Assembly (NCBI GenBank): GCA_030295235.1
Contig: AP026125.1
Location: forward strand, 1,798,001 to 1,862,000
Direction: 5' to 3'
DNA length: 64,000 nucleotides
Source of the DNA: Fistulifera solaris
Lineage: Eukaryota; Bacillariophyta; Bacillariophyceae; Naviculales; Stauroneidaceae
Under the pieces are notes generated by a model, which saw only the letters and a list, made by a program, of their open reading frames with translations, was not told where the DNA came from and did no database searches. Numbering within the stretch: position 1 is the stretch's first letter; the number at the start of each line of letters is the position of its first letter. Of the stretch, positions 45,659 through 55,433 are shown piece by piece. The translations under genes and the position numbers were made by a program.

Positions 45659-46160
45659 ACACCTTCGAAGTAGACAGATGGAAGATGTATATGTGTCGGG
45701 TGCATTCTGCTGTCAGTAGCAAGGCAATCGTAAGGGCTAGTCGTAGGAAGCTTAGCTTATAATTTCCAACTAGAGTGTGTTGTTTATCATTATTGCTTGG
45801 TCTTGATCCATATTTCATTCCGTGATTCATTGTGTCGTGTGTCTCATGGCTCTCGGACCTCGGACCCGCGTGTCCGGATCTTGTGGATGGAATAGTACGC
45901 TATGTACCACAGTCGGAAAAGGGGGAGATTTGTGCTTAGCGCTTTAAAACCGCTATGATGAATACTACTAAGTAAAAATCTTGAATACAGTATTTGTGAT
46001 TATGCAATCCGTGCAAAGCATAAATAATGCTCGAACGTCGAACTTTTTGCGATGATGCTCGGCGTCAACACATAAAAACGCGCAACGCAGTCCTTCGAAT
46101 CAATACTTTTTAAAATTGACGGGTCGATCGATCTATCCTTCGTTGACACTTGGCAGAGCC
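45659..46160. other. Intergenic, nothing recognised
   Basis: About 500 bases between two plus-strand genes. No feature apart from the presumed terminator of the SET gene and the promoter of the Kelch-BTB gene. Confidence 0.4.
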
Positions 46161-48172
46161 ATGGAAGAATTCAATTATCAGCCTAATGATTTAGGTGCAG
46201 AAACGGGCAATGACCGTCAGCCCAATGTAGCAGCAGGTCTACCGCCAGCAGAAGTGGAAGCGCCGTCTCGGATGGAAGAGTTTGCTGCTTCGAATGCGTC
46301 GATCATTGCTTCCAATTATCAGGTTCGTTTGCGTCAACAAGCACACGAGCCTTTGCGGGCACGTGACCTTCTTCCTCCGGGGTCAGCTTTGATGCTCTGC
46401 GAGCACCTTCGATCGCTCCCCCTGGAACGAAATAATGTCCCAGCAGACCGTCGACTGGTGGTCCGCGTTCGTAACCGGCCTTTACGAGAAGCAAATCGAG
46501 AAACTTTCATTCCGGAACATTCTGTCGATGGAGATGTCGGTACAGTGTGTAGTGAAAGCAACGACGACGAAGTCTTTGGTCCATCGGGTTGGAGTCAAGT
46601 CGAGATGGCTCGCGAACCAGGAGGCGCACCATCGATAGCTCCTTCTCCGCGTTCTTTGCATGCTGGTGCAGTGTTGAATGGAGCAATGTATATCTTCGGC
46701 GGGTACGACGGCACGCAGCGTGTCAATACGTTCCACGCCTTTTCGTTTATCGAAAAGCGCTGGTCGCCCGTTCTTCCGTCTCCTCATTCGCCTCCGCCCC
46801 CGAGTCCTCGCGATCGCCATGTCGCTTTCGTGTTCGGTAACTCATTTTACGTGCACGGTGGTTTCAATGGTCACTCACGGGTCGCCGACATGTATGGGTT
46901 TGACTTTAGTACGATGACTTGGCGTGAAATCAACACGTCGGGTATGACGGGTCGTGTGCCCTCTCCGAGGCACTCGCACTCGGCCGTAGTCTATGGCCAT
47001 TCTTTATTCATTGCGTTTGGATATGACGGAAGCTATAAAAGTGATATTCATGAATACGACTTTGTGAATTCACGTTGGAGTGCGATTGCTGCTGGAGGTC
47101 GTCGGTAAGTATTTTGTCGTTCATCTCTTCTTGCATAGACAAGTGTTGTCAAAGGCTATTCATTTTCACTCCTACTCTTTTCAGACCCCGCCCTCGCTAT
47201 CGAGCCACGACGGTAGTTCACAAGAACTACATGCTGGTGTTTGGAGGACACGATGGAGTTCGTCACTTATCGGACATTAATGTATTTGATCTTGACACTA
47301 AAACTTGGTCAACGTTGATTACAGAAGGGCCGACGCCAATGCCTCGAGACTCGCACGTATCATGTATGCATGGTAACAGCATGTTTGTCTTTGCTGGGAG
47401 CACGGGTTCCGCAATGAATGACTTTTACGAGTTGCAGTTGCCAGCCGGTTCGTTGGATTCTTCAGCGACGGCGCGATGGCGTCCGATCAAGTCGTCGTCA
47501 CGTGACTTTGAACCTCGGCCTCGATTTTGTCACGTTGGCGCTGTACACGATGGAAGCTTGTACTGTTTTGGTGGCTATGATGGAAGAGATCGTCTCAATG
47601 ACTTTGTTCGCTTTGATTTTACGGTCTATGATTTGAGCTTTGAGCTGCCTCCTTCGACGCTCGTTTCGGACTTGCGATCGATGATCAACAACAGCACTCT
47701 ATCGGATGTAACGTTTCTTGTGGAAGGAAAACCTGTTTATGCGCATAAGTTGATGTTGATGCGCTGTCCTTACTTTGAAGCTCTTTTCTTAAGCAAAATG
47801 CGCGAATCTCGCATGACGGAGATACCCATTTCGCAAGTGAGCTATCCTGTCTTCATGTCGATTTTGGAATACTTGTACACAGATCAAGTCAAGATGACGA
47901 CAAGCAATGCCATGGATATATTTGTCGCTGCCGACCTGTTCTGTATTCCTCGATTGAAGACGATGTGCGAGAAGCAAATGCTGCAATCTATAACGGTTGA
48001 CAATGCGGCCTCCATCTTTCATGCTGCTGACATGCATAGCGCAGTCGCGCTGCGTCAAAAGGCTAAGAAGTACGTCGTATCACACTTTGAAGAGGTATCA
48101 AAGTCGAGCACCTTCGAAGAAATGGGACGGAACAACATTGAATTGGTCTTTGAATTGTTGCAAAGTCGGTAA
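46161..48172 (+). CDS. Kelch-BTB protein
   Basis: Two exons, 46161-47104 and 47185-48172, with an 80-base GT-AG intron that splits an Arg codon. After a disordered head come five to six Kelch blades with the GG pair and downstream Y/W: YIFGGYDGTQRVNTFH, FYVHGGFNGHSRVADMYGF, SLFIAFGYDGSYKSDIHEYD, YMLVFGGHDGVRHLSDINVF, MFVFAGSTGSAMNDFYELQ and LYCFGGYDGRDRLNDFVRFD. A BTB/POZ domain follows (LSDVTFLVEGKPVYAHKLML then YLYTDQVKMTTSNAMDIFVA), then a BACK-like helix region. Blades first and BTB last is the order of the LZTR1-like/plant and algal type, the reverse of animal KLHL proteins. Likely a substrate adaptor for a cullin-3 ubiquitin ligase. Confidence 0.92.
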
Positions 48173-48792
48173 CTTAAGAGGCGTTCGTCCAGCCATATAC
48201 AGTTACGAGAACAATCTTGGTCTAAAAAGTCTCACGAGATGGGACGGGTCCCATTCAGTGGTGTTGATTGCTACTCCGAAAGACTATATATAGTCTTTAG
48301 GCTACTCCGTAGAGCTTTATTATTGAGATTGATAAAATATTTACCGCACTGTCGCTTTCTTTGTTTCGTCATTTCTTTTTTGCGACAAAGTAAATCAGGG
48401 TTGATAGTCTTGGTGGCTTTTCGGAGCGATGAAGTAATCGTAACCGGGGCCTTCATACCTAGATTGAGCCCGTAACCTTAGTCGACACCTACTACAACTC
48501 GAGAACGTCGACACTGCTGCATTATGTACCTCGATTTGAATTACTGTGGTGTACAATGTGCGGCCTGTCGTGTGCTCGGGACTGATTTCGCCTATACGTC
48601 GTCACATTCCGTTAGGTCGAACACGAACTCGTTTATCCAACCATGACGACGAAATAATACGAAATCCATCACAGCATTTCATTCATTCTTTCTCATTGAC
48701 TGAAAGCGCAACGTGCGTAGATACATTGTTTTGTAAGCTACCGTTTACAATACTCCTCGTGGCTGTGTATAGATTTCGAAAGTGTGAAACAG
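48173..48792. other. Intergenic, nothing recognised
   Basis: About 620 bases without a convincing frame. A tract TATATAGTC lies near 48286. The promoter of the next gene is expected in its second half. Confidence 0.4.
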
Positions 48793-49408
48793 ATGGGCAA
48801 CGGAGATTTGGTAGATAGCAACATTGCATTCAGCCCTGGTGCCGGCATGGAGATCATTGCCGGGAGCCCGACAAAGCGTCGTGTTGTCAAAGCGGCAAAG
48901 CCATCTCCCTCAACGGAACGGGAGACTTCTGCTTTAAATCCTGATGCTGTAGACGACACCGCGAACCTCTCGCCCAACAAAAAACTCGTCGACAAATTAG
49001 ACAATCTCTCTGATGAAGATGACTATGATCATGTCGAGTCGTTGCAAACCCGAACTGAGTCAATGAAAGAGCGTCAACGTTTACGTCGCGAGCAGGCTCT
49101 TAAAGAGCGGCGCACTAATCCGAAACCAAAAACGCCCAAAGAATCTCCGCAACCGAATCCTTTTTCAAGATTCATGCGAGTCTTTTCGGTCGAACCGGCT
49201 CATCCGGAGCATAAACGATCGTATCAGGGGAGAAAACGTTGGCGAAGAGCCTGTGGTAAAGAAACCACGATCAATTGATGCCGAAAGTGATAGCGATGAT
49301 GATGATTCACCGTCGAGCTCCGCCTTCTCTCCACTGGCATTGGGTGCTGCTGCTGCTTTCATTGCAGTAGCTGTCATGGCCTTCATGCGATTCAAACCGA
49401 AGAAGTAA
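48793..49408 (+). CDS. Small tail-anchored protein, unknown function
   Basis: ATG at 48793 gives MGNGDLVDSN; Gly2 with a short polar stretch is compatible with N-myristoylation. The body is charged and Ser/Pro-rich, with a helix MKERQRLRREQALKERR. A frame change in the four-G run near 49230 (one G extra) leads to GENVGEEPVVKKPRSIDAES, an acidic run, and one C-terminal membrane segment (LALGAAAAFIAVAVMAFM) ending in FKPKK. This is a tail-anchor layout with a basic last residue set, suggesting mitochondrial outer membrane, plastid envelope or ER. Family not recognised. Confidence 0.62.
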
Positions 49409-49520
49409 AAGGACTCTCTCCGGTACAGTAAATTTGCCTTATCAAATCGCTTTAGTAGCTTATGAAACTATAACATTAGAAATTACTAGAACTTCTCGGT
49501 CCTTTACGCTCACGGTGCTT

Positions 49521-51871
49521 TCACTTGCGAGCAAACATCGCAGTTCGAAAAGGTAGAACCTGTTGCCCCTTTGCTTCGATGAGACTCGCCCATGGTGGTT
49601 CGTCGAAGCTTACGTCGTTCAGCTTTGCTAATGCTTGAGGCTTGATGGGTAGAGCAACGTACTGCAAATAGTCATCGCCTAGAGCATCAGCGTTGGTAGC
49701 AGGGGCCATGCGATGAGTTTCGCTCAAATAGTCAAGATTTTCTAGTAATATTTTGACTTGCTTCGCGTTCTGCTTCTTCACAAAGACGACATGCACTTCG
49801 GCGTTTGTCACGGCAACTTTTGGTATTGCTTGTAGCGACTTTTCGCTGATTCTCTTACTCGTATTGTCATTCTTCTTCATTTCGGTTGGTTCCAGGATCT
49901 TATCGACAGTCATGTTGGCAATCATTTCCAAGCAAAAGGACGTCACGAAGCAGGGACGAAATGAAAACCCGGCTGTACCTCCACCCACAGAGGCTAGTCG
50001 GATCGTGCCGCGGTCCGAAAACGCTCCCTGTGACAGTAAAGCTAACGAATGCGCAACCAAGGGACCCGTTGAAGCATTCTCCGGAAGCTGCAAATTCCTT
50101 CTGTTGCAAACCGTCCATGTACCCTTTTCGTTACTAAGCTCCATGACATAAATGGGCTGTCGACTAACGTCTTCGTCATTAGTGGGCTTTATTCCGCCAC
50201 TAAGGAGAACTTGGACCTGGTAGGAAGCGTGGAGACGCTTTTGTAGAATGCACGCATCAAGACCGAATCCGCATGAATAATTGTCGCGAAAGTCCACTTT
50301 AAGTGTTGAGGTGTCCTGCAGTCCCGAAATAACACATATGTCAGAATTCGTCGCATCATTTGAAAACGGAGCTAGAGGATCCGATGTTTCTTTTAACCCG
50401 CCAAAAACCATAAACAAGTCTGATGTTGCACACGAGGCATGATCAAATCTGCAAAATGTGTCACCGAATCTGTCGAGCTTCTCCCATTGCAGAAATAGGA
50501 CTGAGGAACCATCTTTTGAATGCTAAGAATGTAGAAAGAGTCCTCTACAACTGAATCACAGTTTCTACCTCCAACGAGAAATGCACGATCTCCTGAAATG
50601 CTCGTCAATGTATGACCCCAGCGAGCACTCGGAGGAGTACCCGCGATTCCTTTTAGCTGGTAAAATGATGAGCATCCATCGGGCGTATATTCAAATAGAA
50701 TTAGATCAGACAGTGGAGTGCCTGGGCTCTTTCTTCCTCCGAAAAGGAAAATGAGATCAGTGGTCGTTTCGTTGTGAGTTGTTTGTTGCAATATGCACGA
50801 TGCGGATCGCTCCCGTGCGCTCCAATCGATGGGTTCTGCTAGCAAACCGCGAACTCTGCCATTTTTCGTATCTCCTCGCATCAAGGGGGGCCTCCGTCCA
50901 TGACTGATCCCATACACCGTCTGCAGATTGTCTGAGTCTATACACTCGGCTTGATCTTGCAGCCCCAGGAAGTGCATTCCCTAATAATGGCGTAGACGGT
51001 CCTGTTCCATAGCCCCCAAAAGCTATTATGTCCGTAGTTATTCCGCTGTCATTTGAGGACGTTGCCGTCACACAAGTGTGTCCCCAAAGGTTCAAATTCG
51101 GCAATTCGTGAAAGTTGGTGATCGACATGTTGGGGAGGCGCTCTAATGTGAATAAAGTTTTGCGAATCAATTCAGCAAGATCATCAAGACGTTTCCAGTT
51201 TTCCTCCAACCTATCGTTGCATTCATACACCAGCTTGGAGAGGTATTCCGTCGACAGCTGCCACGGACCCGATCGCATGAGAGGGATTACCAAAGCCAAA
51301 CTGTAACTTCGAATAGCCACGGTAACCCGAGAAGCAGTAACAACAAGTCCAGATTCTCGAAAACCTCGCTGTAAAGCAATCTGCAATAATTGCTTCCCTC
51401 GATCCAAATTTCCAGCCGCTACGTGCAAAAGCATCGGTTCAAACCGGAAACTCATCATCGAATGCTGTGATGTTGTGTTCGAGTTTTTGTCCTCGTTGAC
51501 TTCCAACAGTGTCAGAACTTCTTCCAAGGATACTTTATCGTGTGCGGCGAGTAACCATTTTCCTTTCCCCTTGCCGCTGGCCTCGCCGGTGCTGCAGCGA
51601 CCTCCGCCTCCACATTGGTCTCGTCGATCGCGGAAAGATCAGTTCCTGTCGGATCGAATAGTGCTATGCGTCCCGAACAGGAAGATAAAGTAGCAAAAGA
51701 AGAATGTGAATTGATGAGATCGACCAGATCTTGAATAGGAGCGTCAACCGAACCCTTGGGAGATTTATCGCGTTGATTGCCTTCATACAACGTCGAAAGC
51801 GTCTTCTGTCGTAGTGCGTTAAAGCTGGGAAGAAGCTCATTCGGTTGATCTTCATAGTCTGGTCTCAACAT
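49521..51871 (-). CDS. TYW3 - Kelch fusion, wybutosine synthesis protein
   Basis: ATG at 51871. The N-terminal domain is TYW3: DKSPKGSVDAPIQDLVDLIN then FATLSSCSGRIALFDP, KWLLAAHDKVS, FEPMLLHVAAGNLDRGKQLL and VTVAIRSYSLALVIPL. A Kelch region follows (LNLWGHTCVTA, IIAFGGYG, IFLFGGRKSPGTPLSDLILF, ARWGHTLTSI, FLVGGRN, LFMVFGGLKE, LLSGGIKP). The C-terminus (VAVTNAEVHVVFVKKQNAKQ, then DDYLQYVALPIKP) may be the start of a TYW2-like region, but no Met-10+ methyltransferase domain follows. Three frame changes interrupt it, near 51555, 50855 (A run) and 50505. TYW3 methylates the wybutosine precursor in tRNA-Phe; plants fuse TYW3, Kelch (TYW4-like) and TYW2. Confidence 0.82.
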
Positions 51872-52179
51872 TCTGTCATGATGCTCTTGTATAAGAGTTC
51901 GTAATGTGATCGCACGATGATAACTTAAGATCAGTTTGTAATGGTTAATAACATTCCATCATCGTTGCAAAACCGCGTGCAAAATTTTTTTGTTGTTTTC
52001 CCTCCAATATTCACTGTCTGTTAAAGTGTAGACGCAGTTTTCTGTGACTGAACTCGAGAGCAGTCCCGGAAGCTGCCGGCCACAATTGAATAGCTTTTGA
52101 TCAGCGGTTCGAAACAGGGAAACATAGAAGGAGTAAAATCGATGCTAACAGTGATCTAGCTAGGACGTTGTTGAAATGT
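51872..52179. other. Intergenic, nothing recognised
   Basis: 308 bases between two minus-strand genes: promoter of the TYW3-Kelch gene and 3' end of the hydrolase gene. No further feature. Confidence 0.4.
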
Positions 52180-53316
52180 TCAAATATCAATGCGAGACAA
52201 AGAAAATGAATTACAAAAAATGACACATTGACGCATTTGCATCACTTGGAATTCAAGGGTCGTTGGTATTGACGTTGTCGATTCGTTGATGTTTGCGCTG
52301 TGATTCTTGTTTATCGGCACCCGGCAAACATGCCTAGCAGCTAATAGAGCCGTACAATGCTCTTCACAGGTGTCCCATCGGACCATTCTCCCATGTCGAA
52401 CACAAGTTCCGTGACACTTGTTCCATTCATGACTTGGTCCAGAGCCCGACCATGTAAATCTCCAATCCAAACTGTCCTGCTGACATTCTCTCCTACGAGC
52501 TGCCGCCTGCAAATGATTTGCCTTTAGCGGGGGCTTACCGTGCTTGTCGGTCTTGGCTTGATACCATGATTTAGATGTGCTACCGAGAAGCTCGTAAGAG
52601 GGTAAAACATTCCCGACGGACACGACATCATCTTTATCTCCGTGCAACACCACGACTGGAAAAGTGGTATTCGGCGCTGCTTCGGGTACGTTGACGTCTT
52701 CACCGAGTCGCAGGAAAACGAATTTTGGTAGTATTCCAGGAATAGCATGGAGACCGGCTGGCTGCGGACTGACCACCACGGCAGCCTCCACGGGGTGAAC
52801 AGTATCTAGGGAGCCCCACATCATGGCAAACGCACCTCCCATTGAATTTCCGTAAAGAAATACCTTTCCGAACGGTGGTAGTTCGTTGAGTACGTCTGTC
52901 ACCACCTGGGCCGTCACTTTCACCCATTTTGCGGAGAGGGTCTCCGCGTGAGCTGCAGTATCCACCGACTGGCGTTCCCAGAAATCGCTTCGCACGATCT
53001 GTCTTGCATTTGGCGGATAGACCACGTAGTTTCCCTGCTTCACCAGATGCTCAATATGTCCTTCGTACGTTGCAGGATTGGTAGCTCCGTGGCCGTGCAG
53101 ATACACAATCACATCCGGTGTGTCGGATTTAGTTACCTCGGGCGTGTAAATCCAGACTCGTGTGCCATCCATACAGCTTCCTTGTCGCTTGACCGAGAAA
53201 ATCGGTGAAATGTAATCAAAGTTCGGCTTGGTGGGTGGAGAAGTGGCAGCTCTCAATCTTGCTGCCACACGTTGCATCGCAACAAGGAATGACATCGTAT
53301 AAAACTTCCATAACAT
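52180..53316 (-). CDS. Alpha/beta-hydrolase with cysteine-rich C-terminus
   Basis: From the ATG at 53316 (an in-frame TTG lies 30 bases upstream). The first residues are hydrophobic and may be a signal or anchor (MLWKFYTMSFLVAM). The hydrolase fold shows the oxyanion loop VIVYLHGHGATNP, the nucleophile elbow FLYGNSMGGAFAMM (Ser in GNSMGG), VVVSPQPAG, and VVLHGDKDDVVS with the acid. A later NHLQ gives a candidate His. The last about 100 residues are unlike a hydrolase: Cys- and His-rich (WNKCHGTCVRHGRM, then CEEHCTALLAARHVC), perhaps a disulfide-bonded extension, or a region read in the wrong frame. Substrate unknown; dienelactone-hydrolase or carboxylesterase-like. Confidence 0.75.
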   Translation of the reverse strand: MLWKFYTMSFLVAMQRVAARLRAATSPPTKPNFDYISPIFSVKRQGSCMDGTRVWIYTPEVTKSDTPDVIVYLHGHGATNPATYEGHIEHLVKQGNYVVYPPNARQIVRSDFWERQSVDTAAHAETLSAKWVKVTAQVVTDVLNELPPFGKVFLYGNSMGGAFAMMWGSLDTVHPVEAAVVVSPQPAGLHAIPGILPKFVFLRLGEDVNVPEAAPNTTFPVVVLHGDKDDVVSVGNVLPSYELLGSTSKSWYQAKTDKHGKPPLKANHLQAAARRRECQQDSLDWRFTWSGSGPSHEWNKCHGTCVRHGRMVRWDTCEEHCTALLAARHVCRVPINKNHSANINESTTSIPTTLEFQVMQMRQCVIFCNSFSLSRIDI

Positions 53317-54608
53317 TGCTAGAATCGCGCTCTCAATAGGAATCAAAGGATCAAACAGTTGCTTGATAGATCGTTGTTGATTTGTTTTTGTTTGAATGAT
53401 ACTGTATATGCTTTATGATTTATGATACCGTGATGTGTGATGTGCACAGATGATGTGATTTTCCCGTTGTCAGAGAGAAATATTGCCAAAGTGGCAATAG
53501 TATTTCTGTATTTCTCATCGAAACAAGTTCGGTTCGCATTGTCGTTTGTCATTTTAGGTACATTTTGTATCAATTCAGTGTTCCAATGAAATGAGAATAG
53601 GCCTTTCGCATTCAACAGAGGCGATTCTCAGACAACGAGAATGTTGCCGGAAAAAAAGGTCGCCAAAAGCTGACCACTTCACACTTGCTTCACACTTCAC
53701 CCACATGAGTAAATATGTCACCCAGGAAAAATTGAAAGGTATGGCGAAAAGTGGCCAATCGCGAGCGAGCCATCCTGCTGATCGTGTTTGATATCTAAAT
53801 AATCCTTTAGTTCAATACCGGACAGAAGGCGAAAGATCGGCGAAGTCGGAACGTTCGAAGGCGAGCTCGCTGCGGCTAAAAGAGCCGAACAATTGAACGA
53901 TCTCGTTCAACTCACAAGACTTTTTCCGATCGATCGACATCGATCCCTTCTATCCTAAATAATTTATTTGGCCACCCCACCCACCCTTGAAGGAAGGTCC
54001 CGCAGCGCAATAACTCGATAAGAGAGGAACCACGCTGGGTTCTACGGATTCGCTTAAGCGAACCCCAACTCAAATCAAGTTATCTGTCGCTCGGGACTCT
54101 TTTATTCACAGAGTCTCTGTTGGGGTGGTCTTCGTTTACTCTAGAGACCACCATTTGTTTACACTTTTGCCTGAGTTCTAACCGAAGTGCACCACTTCTC
54201 GTACAAATAATATTGCTTCCCTGTCTTGGGTCTACTGTACTGGGAATCTAGTTTTTTTTGTATTGTGTAGACTCTTTGTCTGTATTATGTCTTACCAGGA
54301 ACCAAATTCTTCCATAAACTGACACTTGACCTGATAGTCATCCGTACGTCAACTGGTATTGTTGCGCCCGCAGCCGAGCATCGAACGGTGCGAGACGCGA
54401 GCGAGACGACGCAAGACGAAAGACCATGGGCGAAAAAGGAATAATTATCGGTTGAGCGCAAAGAACTTGGTTCATTAGCTTATTGCCTTTTCAAGCCTAG
54501 ACGAACGAAAACTCGGAGAGGAAGAGTGCAGCCAAGAGGCTCAGACGAGGTGGTAGGGAAAGTCTTTTCTTGAACGGGCAAAAGTTTGCTTCGCAGTGTC
54601 GCTTCGTC
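53317..54608. other. Intergenic, 1.3 kb, contains a hairpin cluster
   Basis: No protein gene seen. The stretch 54020-54155 has several strong inverted repeats and is listed separately as a candidate ncRNA. The rest is unremarkable; a run of C-rich sequence (CCACCCCACCCACCC) lies near 53973. Promoters of both flanking genes are expected. Confidence 0.4.
54020..54155. ncRNA. Candidate structured RNA (four hairpins)
   Basis: Four inverted repeats in 130 bp: GAACC/GGTTC at 54027-54042; the 14-bp palindrome TTCGCTTAAGCGAA at 54049-54062; GACTCT/AGAGTC at 54095-54115; GGTGGTCT/AGACCACC at 54124-54152. In addition CCCCAAC (54063-54069) is complementary to GTTGGGG (54119-54125) and would enclose the third hairpin, although it competes with the base of the fourth. 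No known RNA family was recognised, and the strand is unknown because inverted repeats fold on both. A MITE or a terminator-like element is the alternative. Confidence 0.35.
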
Positions 54609-55383
54609 ATGATGTCCTTTTCTTCAAGTCGGCTGCCTTTTCTTTTATGTCGTGCTCTTGCTATATACTCGAAACGTTCTTGCATTCTCAGTAGCGTCAA
54701 ACCGTCTTTACACTGATAGCCAAATATCGTGTTATATCAAATCTTCAAATACGATATTGCATGCACATGAAGAGCTAGACGCCGAGCCGCTCAACTATCG
54801 AATAAGAGACTGCACCTACGGCGAGCTGAACCAGGTCGCCGATGTCATTATTGCTGCTTTTTATTCAAATTCAACAAACCCTTGGAGACAACTGTACAGA
54901 ATGGGCGAACTCAATCGCGTCCAGCAGGCTTATCCGTACAAAAAATCGGATCATCGAATGTTTGTGGCGCTCGTACAAACAGAGAATGCACTCCGCGACG
55001 AGAAGATCGTCGCGTTTGTTGATGTGGATGACCGACCCGTTCCACCCCGATTCCCATCCCCGTACAAACACAATCCCCGTCCTTATTTGTCCGATTTGTG
55101 TGTCCATCCCGATTTTCACAGAAAGGGAATAGCGCGCTCCATGGTGGAGCAGTGCGAGAAGTTTTGTCGCGAGGATCTACAAAAGAATGAACTCTTTATT
55201 CGTGTCGAGCAAAGCAATCAACCAGCTTTACTCATGTATCAAAGTATGGGGTATACGACAATGGATGATCCCGACAATGGACCCATTATATTGCTTCGAA
55301 AGTCGTTGATGGAGAACGTCAGTGAAATGAGCCATCAAAAGGAGGATCGTCTGGTGGAGCAACAAGCGGAGATGCACACCTAG
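54609..55383 (+). CDS. GNAT-family N-acetyltransferase, possibly plastid-targeted
   Basis: The GNAT domain is clear: YRIRDCTYGELNQVADVIIA at the start, IVAFVDVDDRP, PYLSDLCVHPDFHRKGIARS with the acetyl-CoA loop RKGIAR, then LFIRVEQSNQPALLMYQSMG. The domain frame has no in-frame ATG before it (its first start-like codon is a GTG at 54652). ATGs at 54609 and 54612 in another frame give MMSFSSSRLPFLLCRALA, a good signal peptide; a single frame change near 54655 would connect it to NVLAFSVASNRL, whose AF fits the diatom plastid cleavage motif. So a plastid acetyltransferase is likely but rests on that correction. Substrate unknown. Confidence 0.72.
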
Positions 55384-55433
55384 CCCAAAAATCATGTTAA
55401 TAGTTTTGTTTGTAATTAGCGAGTACTCAAACT

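Noticed and set aside
53940-54200. tRNA or snRNA gene in the hairpin-rich region
   Set aside because: No B-box-like GGTTCGANNCC, no cloverleaf spacing, and no U1-U6 core motif was found. I scanned by eye for tRNA B boxes elsewhere and found none convincing either.
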